Origin: Lutibacter litoralis | Lineage (GTDB): Bacteria > Bacteroidota > Bacteroidia > Flavobacteriales > Flavobacteriaceae | DNA: 64,000 nt | Reading direction: 5' to 3' | NCBI RefSeq assembly: GCF_014646675.1 | Contig: NZ_BMNS01000010.1 | Coordinates: forward strand, 1-64,000 | Part shown: positions 53,419-62,376 of the stretch, one piece after another | Numbering within the stretch: the stretch's first letter is position 1 | Layout of the letters: each line of letters begins with the position of its first letter | The notes under the pieces: generated by a model | Told to the model about the DNA's origin: nothing | The model's database searches: none | What the model saw: the letters and a program-made list of their open reading frames with translations, nothing else | Translations under genes and position numbers: made by a program

Positions 53419-54624
53419 TTGGATAAAAAAACTAAAATATATGCTGTGCTATTTGTGCTCTTAATTTTTGGATATATCTATCTGGAGAGTACAAAAAAGC
53501 AACCTATAAATTGGTTTCCAAGTTTTGTTGCGAAACATAAAATTCCTTTAGGAACTTATGTTTTAAATAAAGAATTATCATCTATATTTCCTTCAAACAA
53601 TATAGAAACTGTCGCAATTCCTCCATATGTATATTTGCAAGATTCCACTAGAACAGGTACTTATTTTTTTGTAGATGAGGCGCTGAATTTTGGTGATGCC
53701 GAATTTTTACGTTTATTAAAATTTGTTGCTCGAGGTAATGATGTATTTATTTCTACTCACGGAATGAACATCGACACCTTAAATTTTGAAACTGAACGTT
53801 TAGTTAGTAAAAATCTTGATGAAAAAGTGTTTTTTAAGCAACTAAATAAAGCATTTAAAGGAATAGAATATTCATATGACCGCCCCTTTATAAATCAAGT
53901 TTTTACTAAAATTGATACCCTAAATACAACGGTTTTAGGTATAACAGGTTATATAAATGCAAATGAAGAACGTACTGAAGAAGGAATTAATTTTGTAAAA
54001 CATTCCTATGGAAAAGGGAATTTTTACTTGCATACTTTTCCAGAGGTTTTTACAAATTATAACACTTTACACGAAATAAATCACCAGCATACTGCTAATA
54101 TTTTATCATATTTAAGAGAAGATATTCCAATTTTATGGGATGCTTATTATAAAACTGGAAAAAGTAAAATCACTTCGCCTTTGCAGTATTTATTGGGGTC
54201 AAAACATTTAAAATGGGCGTATTATATGGCGTTAATTGGTATCTTAGTCTTTGTGATTTTTGAAGGAAAAAGAAAACAACGAAGCATTCCAATTATAACA
54301 CCATTAAAAAATCAGACGGTGGCTTTTACACGTACCATAGCAAATATGTATTTTGAAAAGCAAGAACATAAAAATATTGCAGAACATAAGATTAGTTATT
54401 TGTTAGAATTTATTAGAGTTAAATTACACATTCAAACAATTAAAATAGATGCAGTTTTTTACGAGAATGTAGCTTTAAGAAGTGGTAATTCTTTAGAAGA
54501 TGTTGAAAAATTATTCAAGTTTTGTGATGCAATTCATTTAAAAAATCAAATTACAAACGAAGAACTTATTAAGTTAAATTCACTAATAGAAAAATTTAAA
54601 AAAACAATTCAATATGGAAAGTAA
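53419..54624 (+). CDS. DUF4350 domain protein
   Basis: 401-aa protein with a membrane helix at about residues 7-24, a periplasmic domain of ThuA/GATase-like fold with 'LLKFVARGNDVFISTHGMN', a second helix near 267-286, and a cytosolic helical tail. The start is TTG at 53419, one base after the previous stop; no ATG is available near. It overlaps the MoxR gene by 11 bp. DUF4350 proteins accompany MoxR/DUF58 clusters; no enzyme activity is assigned. Confidence 0.8.
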   Translation: MDKKTKIYAVLFVLLIFGYIYLESTKKQPINWFPSFVAKHKIPLGTYVLNKELSSIFPSNNIETVAIPPYVYLQDSTRTGTYFFVDEALNFGDAEFLRLLKFVARGNDVFISTHGMNIDTLNFETERLVSKNLDEKVFFKQLNKAFKGIEYSYDRPFINQVFTKIDTLNTTVLGITGYINANEERTEEGINFVKHSYGKGNFYLHTFPEVFTNYNTLHEINHQHTANILSYLREDIPILWDAYYKTGKSKITSPLQYLLGSKHLKWAYYMALIGILVFVIFEGKRKQRSIPIITPLKNQTVAFTRTIANMYFEKQEHKNIAEHKISYLLEFIRVKLHIQTIKIDAVFYENVALRSGNSLEDVEKLFKFCDAIHLKNQITNEELIKLNSLIEKFKKTIQYGK

Positions 54625-55597
54625 CGATTTGAATTTTGAAAATAGAATAGATTTAGAAAAGCTAAAAAATGCGGTAACTGAAATTAAGGCAGAATTAGGT
54701 AAAATTATTGTTGGCCAAGAAAACTTTATAGATTTATTAATAGTTGCATTGTTCGCAGATGGTCATGTGCTTATTGAAGGTGTTCCAGGTGTTGCAAAAA
54801 CAATAACCGCAAAATTATTAGCAAAAACAATTGATACGGGTTTTAGTAGGTTACAATTTACACCAGATTTAATGCCTAGCGATGTATTAGGTACTTCGGT
54901 ATTAAATATGAAAACTTCTGAATTTGAATTTAGAGAAGGTCCTATTTTTTCAAATTTGGTATTAATAGATGAAATAAATAGAGCACCGGCAAAAACCCAA
55001 GCTGCGTTGTTTGAGGTTATGGAAGAGCGTCAGATTTCTATAGATGGACATACATATAATATGAAACCACCATTTATGGTTTTGGCAACTCAAAATCCGA
55101 TAGATCAGGAGGGTACTTATGCATTGCCAGAAGCACAGTTAGACCGATTTTTATTTAAAATAGATGTTGGTTATCCTAATCTAGATGAAGAAATTTTAAT
55201 AATTAAAACACATCAAGATAGAAAAGGAACCTTGCCACAAACGTTAATTAGTGCATTGCTTTCGGAAGCTGATTTATTAAATTATAAAAATAAGATATTT
55301 GAAGTATTAGTTGAAGAAAAAATTATAAAATATATTGCTCAAATAATTACAAAAACCAGGAATCATCCACATTTGTATTTAGGCGGTTCTCCTAGAGCAA
55401 GTATCGCAATTTTAAATGCATCAAAAGCGCATGCAGCAATAAACGGACGTGATTTTGTAATTCCAGAAGATATTAAAAAAGTATTGTATCCTGTTTTACG
55501 TCATAGATTAATTTTAACTCCAGAACGTGAAATGGAAGGAATGACTACTGATAAAGTTATTGAAATGATTGTGCAATCTGTTGAAGTCCCTAGATAA
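54614..55597 (+). CDS. MoxR family AAA+ ATPase
   Basis: 327-aa MoxR-type ATPase. Walker A is 'GVPGVAKT', Walker B is 'VLIDEINRAPAKTQAALFEV', sensor 1 is 'MVLATQNPIDQEG', and 'LGGSPRASIAIL' is sensor 2. It is the second MoxR in the window and differs clearly from the one at 16650. MoxR proteins are thought to act as chaperones inserting cofactors or assembling complexes, usually with a VWA/DUF58 partner, which here is the next gene. Confidence 0.93.
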   Translation: MESNDLNFENRIDLEKLKNAVTEIKAELGKIIVGQENFIDLLIVALFADGHVLIEGVPGVAKTITAKLLAKTIDTGFSRLQFTPDLMPSDVLGTSVLNMKTSEFEFREGPIFSNLVLIDEINRAPAKTQAALFEVMEERQISIDGHTYNMKPPFMVLATQNPIDQEGTYALPEAQLDRFLFKIDVGYPNLDEEILIIKTHQDRKGTLPQTLISALLSEADLLNYKNKIFEVLVEEKIIKYIAQIITKTRNHPHLYLGGSPRASIAILNASKAHAAINGRDFVIPEDIKKVLYPVLRHRLILTPEREMEGMTTDKVIEMIVQSVEVPR

Positions 55598-55627
55598 TTA
55601 ATAATTTAAAAGTAACAAAGTTATAAA

Positions 55628-56959
55628 TTGAAAACCATTAGAAATATATACATACACCAACGCTTTTTTGTTTATTTAGGCATAATTTCTGCGTTATTTT
55701 TGGTTTCGTATTGGATTCCGCTTTTGTATAGTTTGGCATGGATTTTTGTTACAATTATTTCAGTCTTGTTTTTTAGTGATATTTACATCTTATTTGCAAA
55801 TAATAAAGGTTTAAATGCAAGTAGAATTTTGACCGAAAAGTTTTCAAATTCAGATGAAAATCCAGTTTCAATTACCGTTAAAAACAATTATAAATTTAAT
55901 ATTGAAGCTAAAATAATTGATGAACTTCCAAAGCAATTTCAAAAAAGGAATTTTGAACATATTGTAAATTTAACCCCTGTTGAAAATTATAATTTCGAAT
56001 ATGAAGTTACACCAGTTGAAAGAGGTGAATACCATTTTGGAAATTTAAATATTTTTGTTTCTTCACCTTTAAAAATTGTAGCAAGACGCTATAAATTTCA
56101 AGAAAATGAAATGGTTGCTGTTTATCCATCTTATATTCAAATGAAAGAATATGAGTTTTTAGCAATGAGCAATCGTTTAACCGAATTCGGTTTAAAAAAA
56201 ATAAGAAGAATAGGACATACTTTAGAGTTTGAACAAATTAAAAATTATATTGCTGGAGACGATGTTAGAACTATAAATTGGAAAGCAACTGCAAAGCGCT
56301 CACAATTAATGGTAAATCAATATCAAGATGAAAAATCGCAACCTATTTATTCTATTATAGATTTGGGCAGAGTAATGAAAATGCCTTTTGAAGAGTTAAA
56401 ATTATTGGATTATGCGATAAATTCTACCTTGGCTTTTTCAAATATTGCACTTCGAAAAAATGATAAAGCAGGTTTAATAACTTTTGCTAAAAAAGTTGAC
56501 ACCATTGTTGCTGCAAGTAATAAAAAAACGCATTTAAATATTATAAATGAAGCATTGTATAATGTTACAACTAAGTTTACTGACGCCGATTTCGGATATT
56601 TATATGCTGTAATTAAACGGAAAATCACTCAACGTAGTTTATTAATTTTATACACTAATTTCGAGCATATTTCATCTTTAAAACGTCAATTACCGTTTTT
56701 AAAAGCCATTTCTAAACATCATTTGTTAGTTGTTGTATTTTTTGAAAATACAGAACTTGATAAGTTAATAAAAGATAATGCAGAAGATATTCAAACAATT
56801 TACCATAAAACAATTGCAGAAAAATTTGCTTATGAAAAAAGGTTAATAGTAAAAGAACTAGAACGCAATGGCATATATGGAATTCTTACAAAGCCTAAAA
56901 ACCTTACCGTTAATGTTATTAATAAATATCTAGAGTTTAAAGCAAAAGGATTTATTTAA
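55628..56959 (+). CDS. DUF58 domain-containing protein
   Basis: 443-aa protein with two close N-terminal helices (about 12-55), an Ig-like region, and the DUF58 core 'LEFEQIKNYIAGDDVRTINWKATA' type (about residues 200-223), followed by a von Willebrand A-like fold. The start is TTG at 55628 (MKTIRNIY...); no suitable ATG precedes the hydrophobic helices. It is the usual partner of MoxR. The gene ends the operon; no clear terminator follows. Confidence 0.87.
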   Translation: MKTIRNIYIHQRFFVYLGIISALFLVSYWIPLLYSLAWIFVTIISVLFFSDIYILFANNKGLNASRILTEKFSNSDENPVSITVKNNYKFNIEAKIIDELPKQFQKRNFEHIVNLTPVENYNFEYEVTPVERGEYHFGNLNIFVSSPLKIVARRYKFQENEMVAVYPSYIQMKEYEFLAMSNRLTEFGLKKIRRIGHTLEFEQIKNYIAGDDVRTINWKATAKRSQLMVNQYQDEKSQPIYSIIDLGRVMKMPFEELKLLDYAINSTLAFSNIALRKNDKAGLITFAKKVDTIVAASNKKTHLNIINEALYNVTTKFTDADFGYLYAVIKRKITQRSLLILYTNFEHISSLKRQLPFLKAISKHHLLVVVFFENTELDKLIKDNAEDIQTIYHKTIAEKFAYEKRLIVKELERNGIYGILTKPKNLTVNVINKYLEFKAKGFI

Positions 56960-57119
56960 AATTCTGTAGATTAAATTTTTAGTAAGAACAAATTCTAATG
57001 GAGTCTTTCTAATATTTAAAATTATTATATTAGACAGAGATTTTAAAAGCGTTGGAAAAGCGAAAAAAATGAATTTCTTTCTTTCGTTTTTGCCCGTTCC
57101 ATTAATAGGAAATTATATG

Positions 57120-57854
57120 CTACTTAAATATACGATACTTAGAGAAAAAATCGCTTTGAAGCCTTCTACTCAAAAGTACTTTATCCTTATTTTTAAGTAT
57201 TAAAAGATTATCATTTGGAAAAATTGAATCTACCATATTTAGGTTCACCACATAATTACGATGTGTTTTTATAAATTTCTCTGGAGGTAAATCTTTTAAC
57301 ATTTGTGTAAGAGAAATTTGCAATATAAAGTTTCCGCTTTCAGTAATCATTTTACAATACTGACCATCAACGGTAACATAAAATATTTGATCGAAAGTAA
57401 TTTTAACTAGAGAATTATTTTTTTTCACAAAAAAACAATCGTTGCAAAAAACTGTTTTCTTTTCAGCAAATGCTCCGTGTTGTTCAGCAAATTTTTCTAT
57501 TGCCAATTCAATTGAAAACAAAAGCTCAAATTTATTAAACGGCTTTATTAAATAATTAAATGGTTGTGTATTTTTAGCATTTTTAAAAATATCCTGTTCT
57601 ATGGAACTTGTTAAAAAAATAAAAGGTTTTTGTTTAGTTGAATTGTTTATTTCATTTGCGAATTCAATTCCTTCAGGATTATCACCTATAAAAATGTCAA
57701 TAATGGCTATATCAAAATCTAATTGATTTATTTGTTGAACCCCATCTTTTAAATTATTGCTAATACCTACAATTTCAAATTCATTTTTTGGTAATGATGC
57801 CTTTAGTTGTGCAACATCATTTTTATTGTCTTCAAAAAGTAATACATTAATCAT
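57120..57854 (-). CDS. LytTR-family response regulator
   Basis: 244-aa response regulator. The receiver domain (1-120) has acidic residues Glu8 and Asp9, phospho-acceptor Asp53 ('IAIIDIFIGD') and conserved Lys in 'LIKPFN'. The C-terminal LytTR DNA-binding domain (about 145-240) contains 'VKITFDQIFYVTVDGQYCKM' and 'IKTHRNYVVNLNMVDSI'. Its start is 2 bp from the upstream histidine kinase stop, so they form a two-component pair. Targets are unknown; the toxin-like genes just beyond the kinase are candidates. Confidence 0.92.
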   Translation of the reverse strand: MINVLLFEDNKNDVAQLKASLPKNEFEIVGISNNLKDGVQQINQLDFDIAIIDIFIGDNPEGIEFANEINNSTKQKPFIFLTSSIEQDIFKNAKNTQPFNYLIKPFNKFELLFSIELAIEKFAEQHGAFAEKKTVFCNDCFFVKKNNSLVKITFDQIFYVTVDGQYCKMITESGNFILQISLTQMLKDLPPEKFIKTHRNYVVNLNMVDSIFPNDNLLILKNKDKVLLSRRLQSDFFSKYRIFK

Positions 57855-57855
57855 T

Positions 57856-59676
57856 TTAAGTTGTTTTATATTTGTTTAATGTTACTGATACTATGGTTCC
57901 CTTCCCTTTAATGCTTTTTATATCGAAACTGCCTTCATTTTTTTTTGCCAAAACTTTGCATAATCTTAATCCAAGTCCCGTACCAATATTTCCTGAAACA
58001 TCTTTGTTGGTTTGATTAACTTTACTAGAATGCTCATTTTTAGCATTTTGGTCAAATCCTATACCTTGATCTTTCCAGTGAATTGTACAAGTGTTTTCTT
58101 TACAATTGGAACTTACATGCATTTCACTTTTTGGATGCGAAAACTTAATTGCATTGTCTAAAATATTTCTAAATAATATTTTTAATGAATTTAAATCGGC
58201 TTCAACAAAAACAGATGAATCAACTTTGTTTTTAAATTTAATTTCCTTTTCTTCTAATTGAAAAATATAATCAAAATGAACCATATTAATAATACTTTCA
58301 ACATGCAATTTTTCTTTACTAAATAATAGCTCTTGTTTGTTTCCAATTACCCAATGTAATGTATTATCAATTAACAAATGTGTCCTTTTTGAAAGTTGGA
58401 AGCTTTCTAAAATTAGCTGTGTTGCTTTTTCCTTTTCATTGTTAACTGGTTTTAGTATTTCTATAGCACTCATTAATTTATTTTTTAATAAACCAATAGG
58501 TGATTTAAGATCGTGTGTTATAATAGAAAATAATCTGTCATTCGTTTCAACTAACTCTACTAATTCATCTTTTTGAGTAGAAATTATACTGTTCTTTTTC
58601 CCAATTTTAAGGTTTGAAAAAAAACTTAAAATGATAAGTATTAAAAAAGAAACGGCAATACTAGCATAAATAATATTTTTTAATTGTGCAGTTTGTAAGC
58701 GTTCCTTTTGAAGTTCGCTAGTTAATTCAAGAGTTTTTATCTCTTTGTCCTTAACGGCTACTGTTATTTCTTTGTCTTTTTCGGCTAGTTTCCATACTTG
58801 ATCTTTATTCCAAATACTATCTTTAATTTTTTCAAAGTTCTTTCTATAATTTAAAGATTTTTCGTAATTCTTATTATTTTCTTCAACAATAGCTAAATTC
58901 AGATATGCGTTTTGTAAGAGAGGAAGATTTGTGGTTTTTTCAGCAAAAGCTAAGCCTTTTTCAAAATATGATAAGGCAATAGCATCTTTATACTGAACAT
59001 AATATAAGTTTGCTAAATCTAAACAAGATCTCGCTAAACCTAAAGTATCTTTAGCTTGCTCGCTCAAAACAAAACTTTCTTTTAAATTAATTTCTGCTTT
59101 GTCAAATTTTTGTAAATGTAAATAGCTGACTCCCAAGTTGTGAACATTAATTCGGCTATTCTCTGAATTTTTATTTTTATAAGATTTTTTCCAGTCTTCT
59201 AAAATTTTTACAGCCTTATTAAACTCCTTTTGCTCAATATATATTTTACCAAGAATAGTATAAACAATTGCTACATAAGGATTCTTAATTTTTTCTCCAA
59301 TCAGTATAGCTTGTTGTAAATTTTCTTCAGCAGCATCGTATAAAGCCTTTTCGGTTAATACACGACCTTTTAAAACATAAAGAATAAAATTTATATGCTG
59401 TTCATTAAAAGTTTTATCCTCAATTAGCTTTGTTGCATAAATGTAGGTAGAATCAATTTTACCTTTTTCGAAAAATTCATGAGCAGAGTGAAAATCTTTA
59501 AAACCATTAGTTTTTGACTCAATAATTGAATTATTACAAACTAAACATGCTTTTTTTACTTCTTCATTGAATTTATCAATTGTTATCTCTTGGCTCTGAA
59601 CAATTGCTGAAAAATAAAAAAATAGTATAGAAAATAATAATTTGAATCTTAAATTAAGACTAAAATATGAGGTCAT
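57856..59676 (-). CDS. TPR-containing sensor histidine kinase
   Basis: 606-aa membrane kinase with a signal sequence (residues 1-29), a periplasmic tetratricopeptide region (about 65-290), a coiled-coil stretch (about 295-330) and one membrane helix (about 336-356). The HisKA domain has His388 in 'SIITHDLKSPIG'. The ATPase domain has the N box 'NILDNAIKFS' and the G box 'GTGLGLRLC'. All catalytic motifs are intact. It is co-transcribed with the LytTR regulator. 'CLVCNN' near residue 43 is a curious pair of cysteines in the sensor part. Confidence 0.92.
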   Translation of the reverse strand: MTSYFSLNLRFKLLFSILFFYFSAIVQSQEITIDKFNEEVKKACLVCNNSIIESKTNGFKDFHSAHEFFEKGKIDSTYIYATKLIEDKTFNEQHINFILYVLKGRVLTEKALYDAAEENLQQAILIGEKIKNPYVAIVYTILGKIYIEQKEFNKAVKILEDWKKSYKNKNSENSRINVHNLGVSYLHLQKFDKAEINLKESFVLSEQAKDTLGLARSCLDLANLYYVQYKDAIALSYFEKGLAFAEKTTNLPLLQNAYLNLAIVEENNKNYEKSLNYRKNFEKIKDSIWNKDQVWKLAEKDKEITVAVKDKEIKTLELTSELQKERLQTAQLKNIIYASIAVSFLILIILSFFSNLKIGKKNSIISTQKDELVELVETNDRLFSIITHDLKSPIGLLKNKLMSAIEILKPVNNEKEKATQLILESFQLSKRTHLLIDNTLHWVIGNKQELLFSKEKLHVESIINMVHFDYIFQLEEKEIKFKNKVDSSVFVEADLNSLKILFRNILDNAIKFSHPKSEMHVSSNCKENTCTIHWKDQGIGFDQNAKNEHSSKVNQTNKDVSGNIGTGLGLRLCKVLAKKNEGSFDIKSIKGKGTIVSVTLNKYKTT

Positions 59677-59701
59677 ATCAGTTGGGTTAGGGGGGTAAAA
59701 T

Positions 59702-59734
59702 AACTTATGAATTCATTTTTTGAATTCATAAGTT
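59702..59734 (-). terminator. terminator-like hairpin after the 138-aa gene
   Basis: A perfect 14-bp stem (AACTTATGAATTCA at 59702-59715 and its inverse at 59721-59734) has a five-base loop, 14 bp beyond the stop at 59748. The run of T on the minus strand is weak (ATTTTACC), so termination may be partial. Confidence 0.6.
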
Positions 59735-59747
59735 AGTAAGAGCTTTT

Positions 59748-60164
59748 TTATCCTGGAGTACCAGTTGTTGTAACTGTTCCTCTAGTTGTTTCCGGATCTC
59801 CATATTCGTAAATTACACGAATAATATTATCCTTTTTCTTACTAGATGTTGCATTATAATTAACTGCAACAGACCAAAGATCATGCGGTTCCACGGTTGG
59901 TTTAACATTATCTTCCCATTTAATGGTTATAGTTCTTGTAACAACATTACCATTATCTGTTTTTACTTTCTCTTTATTTCCTGGACCAAGTACATCAAAG
60001 CTTTTAACAGAAGAAGGTATAAATACCAAAATATTAACTGTATTATTATAATCTCCTGTTTCGTTTAAAGCAAATGTTACATACGGCTCTGATGATGAAA
60101 TATCATTTAATTCGCTAATAATTAATTTCTTAACAATTGTTTCATTAGGTAAATTGTTTTCCAT
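59748..60164 (-). CDS. hypothetical beta-rich protein next to the toxin-like operon
   Basis: 138-aa protein that I do not recognise. It has no signal peptide, one helix at the N-terminus, then mostly beta strands with 'VTFALNETGDYNNTVNILVF' (about 29-48), 'VVTRTITIKWED' and 'LWSVAVNYNAT'. It ends in a Thr/Gly/Pro-rich tail (TTRGTVTTTGTPG). It diverges from the first PixA-like gene by 290 bp. Size and beta content would fit an accessory, carbohydrate-binding or inclusion-associated protein, but that is a guess from position. Confidence 0.6.
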   Translation of the reverse strand: MENNLPNETIVKKLIISELNDISSSEPYVTFALNETGDYNNTVNILVFIPSSVKSFDVLGPGNKEKVKTDNGNVVTRTITIKWEDNVKPTVEPHDLWSVAVNYNATSSKKKDNIIRVIYEYGDPETTRGTVTTTGTPG

Positions 60165-60454
60165 TTTTTTTTGAATTTTTAGTTAGTATTTTTTAAGAGT
60201 TGAAATATAAGGAAAAATACTTTAGAAGCGATGTTCTGTTTTTTTTCCTTTGAAAATTTAAAAATTACCATTTATACATTAAATATAACCACCCGTTCAA
60301 TTGATTTATTTTTCTTTCTTAATTTATACAATCTTTACCTTATCAAAATTATCCAAAACTAATTTGTTTGCCTATTTCGAAATATGAAATTAATAAACCA
60401 AGAACACTTTTGGATTACAAATTAAAAAAGGCTTTATAGAAAATACTACGTCCT
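60165..60454. other. divergent regulatory region of the toxin-like operon
   Basis: 290 bp, very AT-rich, with no open frame. CACTTTTG at 60405-60412 is one base from TAnnTTTG and would place the transcription start about 35 bp before the first PixA-like gene. No clear pair of direct repeats of the LytTR-binding kind could be fixed by eye. Confidence 0.35.
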
Positions 60455-60847
60455 ATGAGAACTATTGACATCTTAGTTATTATCGATTGTTTAGGTGCAA
60501 TAGCATCTGGAAATCTTAAAAGCAATGCATACATTGTTGATATAAATGGCTATGAAGGTTCGTGGAACGAAGGTACCTCTCAGCTCGTAACAGTCTGTCA
60601 AGATGGACAAGGATTGAGTTGGGGAATAACAAGTGTTAATCCGAGTAATCAAGTAAACATTGTTAATTTTTCGGGTCAGTTAATTAGTTCCAAAATCTGC
60701 AATCCACAAAAACAAGGAATTCCAGGAGCTGAGACTTGGAAAGGAATGGTCCAAAGCCGCGGAGGTATTGGACAATACAAATACACATTAACGCTATCAA
60801 TTGATAGTAAATCTATGAGTTTCGATGCCTTCATTAAAGTAGTATAA
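60455..60847 (+). CDS. PixA/AidA-type inclusion body family protein, copy 1
   Basis: 130-aa soluble beta-sandwich protein of the PixA/AidA family. Signature segments are 'TIDILVIIDCLGAIASGNLK' at residues 3-22, 'NGYEGSWNEGTSQLVTVCQDGQ' type text near 31-50, and 'VNIVNFSGQLI' with 'NPQKQGIPGAETWKGMV' later. PixA forms methionine-poor cytoplasmic crystals in Xenorhabdus; AidA of Burkholderia and Ralstonia is quorum-controlled and linked to nematode killing. There is no signal peptide. It is followed 32 bp later by a paralogue and then by toxin-like genes, all on the plus strand. It has three Cys against one in copy 2. Confidence 0.85.
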   Translation: MRTIDILVIIDCLGAIASGNLKSNAYIVDINGYEGSWNEGTSQLVTVCQDGQGLSWGITSVNPSNQVNIVNFSGQLISSKICNPQKQGIPGAETWKGMVQSRGGIGQYKYTLTLSIDSKSMSFDAFIKVV

Positions 60848-60879
60848 GCACGACTAATTATAAATCTAAAACTAAAATT

Positions 60880-61275
60880 ATGAAACAAATTGACATTTTA
60901 ATGGTAGTTGATACCCAAGGAGCATTGGCAAGTAATGATCTAACATCAAATATTTATTTAATAGATACTAACAAGTATGTTGGTTCAGGTAATGAAGGAC
61001 AAGCTGAATTGAAAACTGCATGTAAAGACGGTCAAATAATTAATTGGCGAGTATCTGCTATTAACCCAGGAAACGATGTTGAAATTGTAAGTTTTTCTGG
61101 GCAAATGATTACGGGAAATTTCAGTAATCCTGTAAAACAAGGTCTCTCTGGAGAAGAATATTGGGAAGGACGGATAGAGGTTCAAGGAAAAGCTCAAACT
61201 ATTCAGTATAACGCTACTCTTTCTATTGATGGAAAAGCGATGACTTTTGATCCTTACCTAATTGTAAGTATTTAA
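60880..61275 (+). CDS. PixA/AidA-type inclusion body family protein, copy 2
   Basis: 131-aa paralogue of the preceding gene with the same frame of motifs: 'QIDILMVVDTQGALASNDL' (3-21), 'VGSGNEGQAELKTACKDGQI', 'VEIVSFSGQMITGNFSNPVKQ', 'GLSGEEYWEGRI', 'TLSIDGKAMTFDPYLIVSI'. It is closer to the typical family pattern ('GALAS', 'MTFDPYL') than copy 1. Probably the two assemble together or as crystalline inclusions. It lies 31 bp before the first helical toxin-like gene. Confidence 0.87.
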   Translation: MKQIDILMVVDTQGALASNDLTSNIYLIDTNKYVGSGNEGQAELKTACKDGQIINWRVSAINPGNDVEIVSFSGQMITGNFSNPVKQGLSGEEYWEGRIEVQGKAQTIQYNATLSIDGKAMTFDPYLIVSI

Positions 61276-61306
61276 AAAACACAATATAAATTTCAATTAC
61301 CAAAAT

Positions 61307-62365
61307 ATGTTCGCACCAGATATAAATACAACTAAAGATCAGCTAACAACTTTGTTTAACGAAATCAGAGGAGTCTCGGCATATTCAATAGGTGTGCAAG
61401 ATACGCTCATTGGTACACTTCCTGAAGAACCAGACTGGATTCCTGCCGTTCGTAGTGAAATGAAGATATTATCTAAAGCAGGATCAAATTGGATTCTTAA
61501 TTATTCAACTTCTTGGGCAGATATTCTTACTGCATTTGCAAATTATGGAGCAGATTTCGCCGCATTTAGCGAAGAAATTAAGAAAAACAGACATACTTTA
61601 ACGAACAAACAAATTATTGAACTGCTTTCTGCTTTAAGCAATGAATTAGGGAATTGTGCAAGCAAAACGAAAAAAGGTTTAGATGCATTGACAAGTTTTG
61701 AAAATCAGTTTACAGCTGTTTTTCCTACTCTTAATTCTAGCATTAATTCAGGTTGGGAAGAGTTAAGTGAAGAGGAAGCAGAAATGATTGCAATTGCTGA
61801 AGCTATTACACATTTACAAGATGAAATATCTAGTCTTCAATCTAAAATTGACAGTTCAAGTATTTCAGGAGGAAAAACTTTTGTTCAAACAAATGTTAAA
61901 ATTGCATACAGCATTTTAACTGCTACAGGCGAAGTTGCAGTTCCATATCTTTCAATCGTAACTCTTGCTTATACAATTGGTAAAACATTTTACGATATAA
62001 TTTCCGATACTGATAAAATTAATGAAGACCTTATAAAAATAGGGAATCTTCAAATGAAAGCTTCAGAAGAAGCTCAAGCTGCTGCGGCAACCAAATCTAT
62101 TATTCAGTATTTATATAATATCGAAATCCAATTTTTATCGCTCAAGAAACATGGAACAGGGCTAATGATAATGTGGAAAGATGAAAAATCAAAAATAGAT
62201 GAAGCAATTAATGCTATCAATGCTGGAGCCGATCCAACTTCTTTTCTAGATATTTTAACTATGAGTATAGCCAATAAAAATTGGGATGCTCTATTAAAAT
62301 ACACACAACAAATTCTAAACATTCATCGGGAATACGGACCTGTTGTAAATCTTAAAACTAATTAA
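61307..62365 (+). CDS. alpha-pore-forming toxin-like component A (Hbl/Nhe/Ahl class)
   Basis: 352-aa, almost entirely helical protein without signal peptide. Residues about 100-190 are long amphipathic helices ('EAEMIAIAEAITHLQDEISS'). A moderately hydrophobic segment (about 197-230, 'AVPYLSIVTLAYTIGKTF') is followed by more long helices to the end. This is the layout of Bacillus Hbl/Nhe and Gram-negative Ahl/Smh tripartite toxin components. The N-terminal 'EPDWIPAVRSEMKILSKAGSNW' pattern recurs as P-x-W...A...W in the next two genes, and 'ANYGADFAAFSEEI' recurs as 'ADYGTDYAAFSQKI' in component B. Assignment rests on architecture and paralogy; the lack of a strong membrane hairpin suggests a non-inserting subunit. 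Confidence 0.7.
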   Translation: MFAPDINTTKDQLTTLFNEIRGVSAYSIGVQDTLIGTLPEEPDWIPAVRSEMKILSKAGSNWILNYSTSWADILTAFANYGADFAAFSEEIKKNRHTLTNKQIIELLSALSNELGNCASKTKKGLDALTSFENQFTAVFPTLNSSINSGWEELSEEEAEMIAIAEAITHLQDEISSLQSKIDSSSISGGKTFVQTNVKIAYSILTATGEVAVPYLSIVTLAYTIGKTFYDIISDTDKINEDLIKIGNLQMKASEEAQAAAATKSIIQYLYNIEIQFLSLKKHGTGLMIMWKDEKSKIDEAINAINAGADPTSFLDILTMSIANKNWDALLKYTQQILNIHREYGPVVNLKTN

Positions 62366-62376
62366 AATCAAATATT

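Noticed and set aside
59883-61197. Minus and plus shadow frames (61-70 codons) opposite the 138-aa and PixA-like genes
   Set aside because: They lie on the wrong strand of genes with family-level support and show no motifs.
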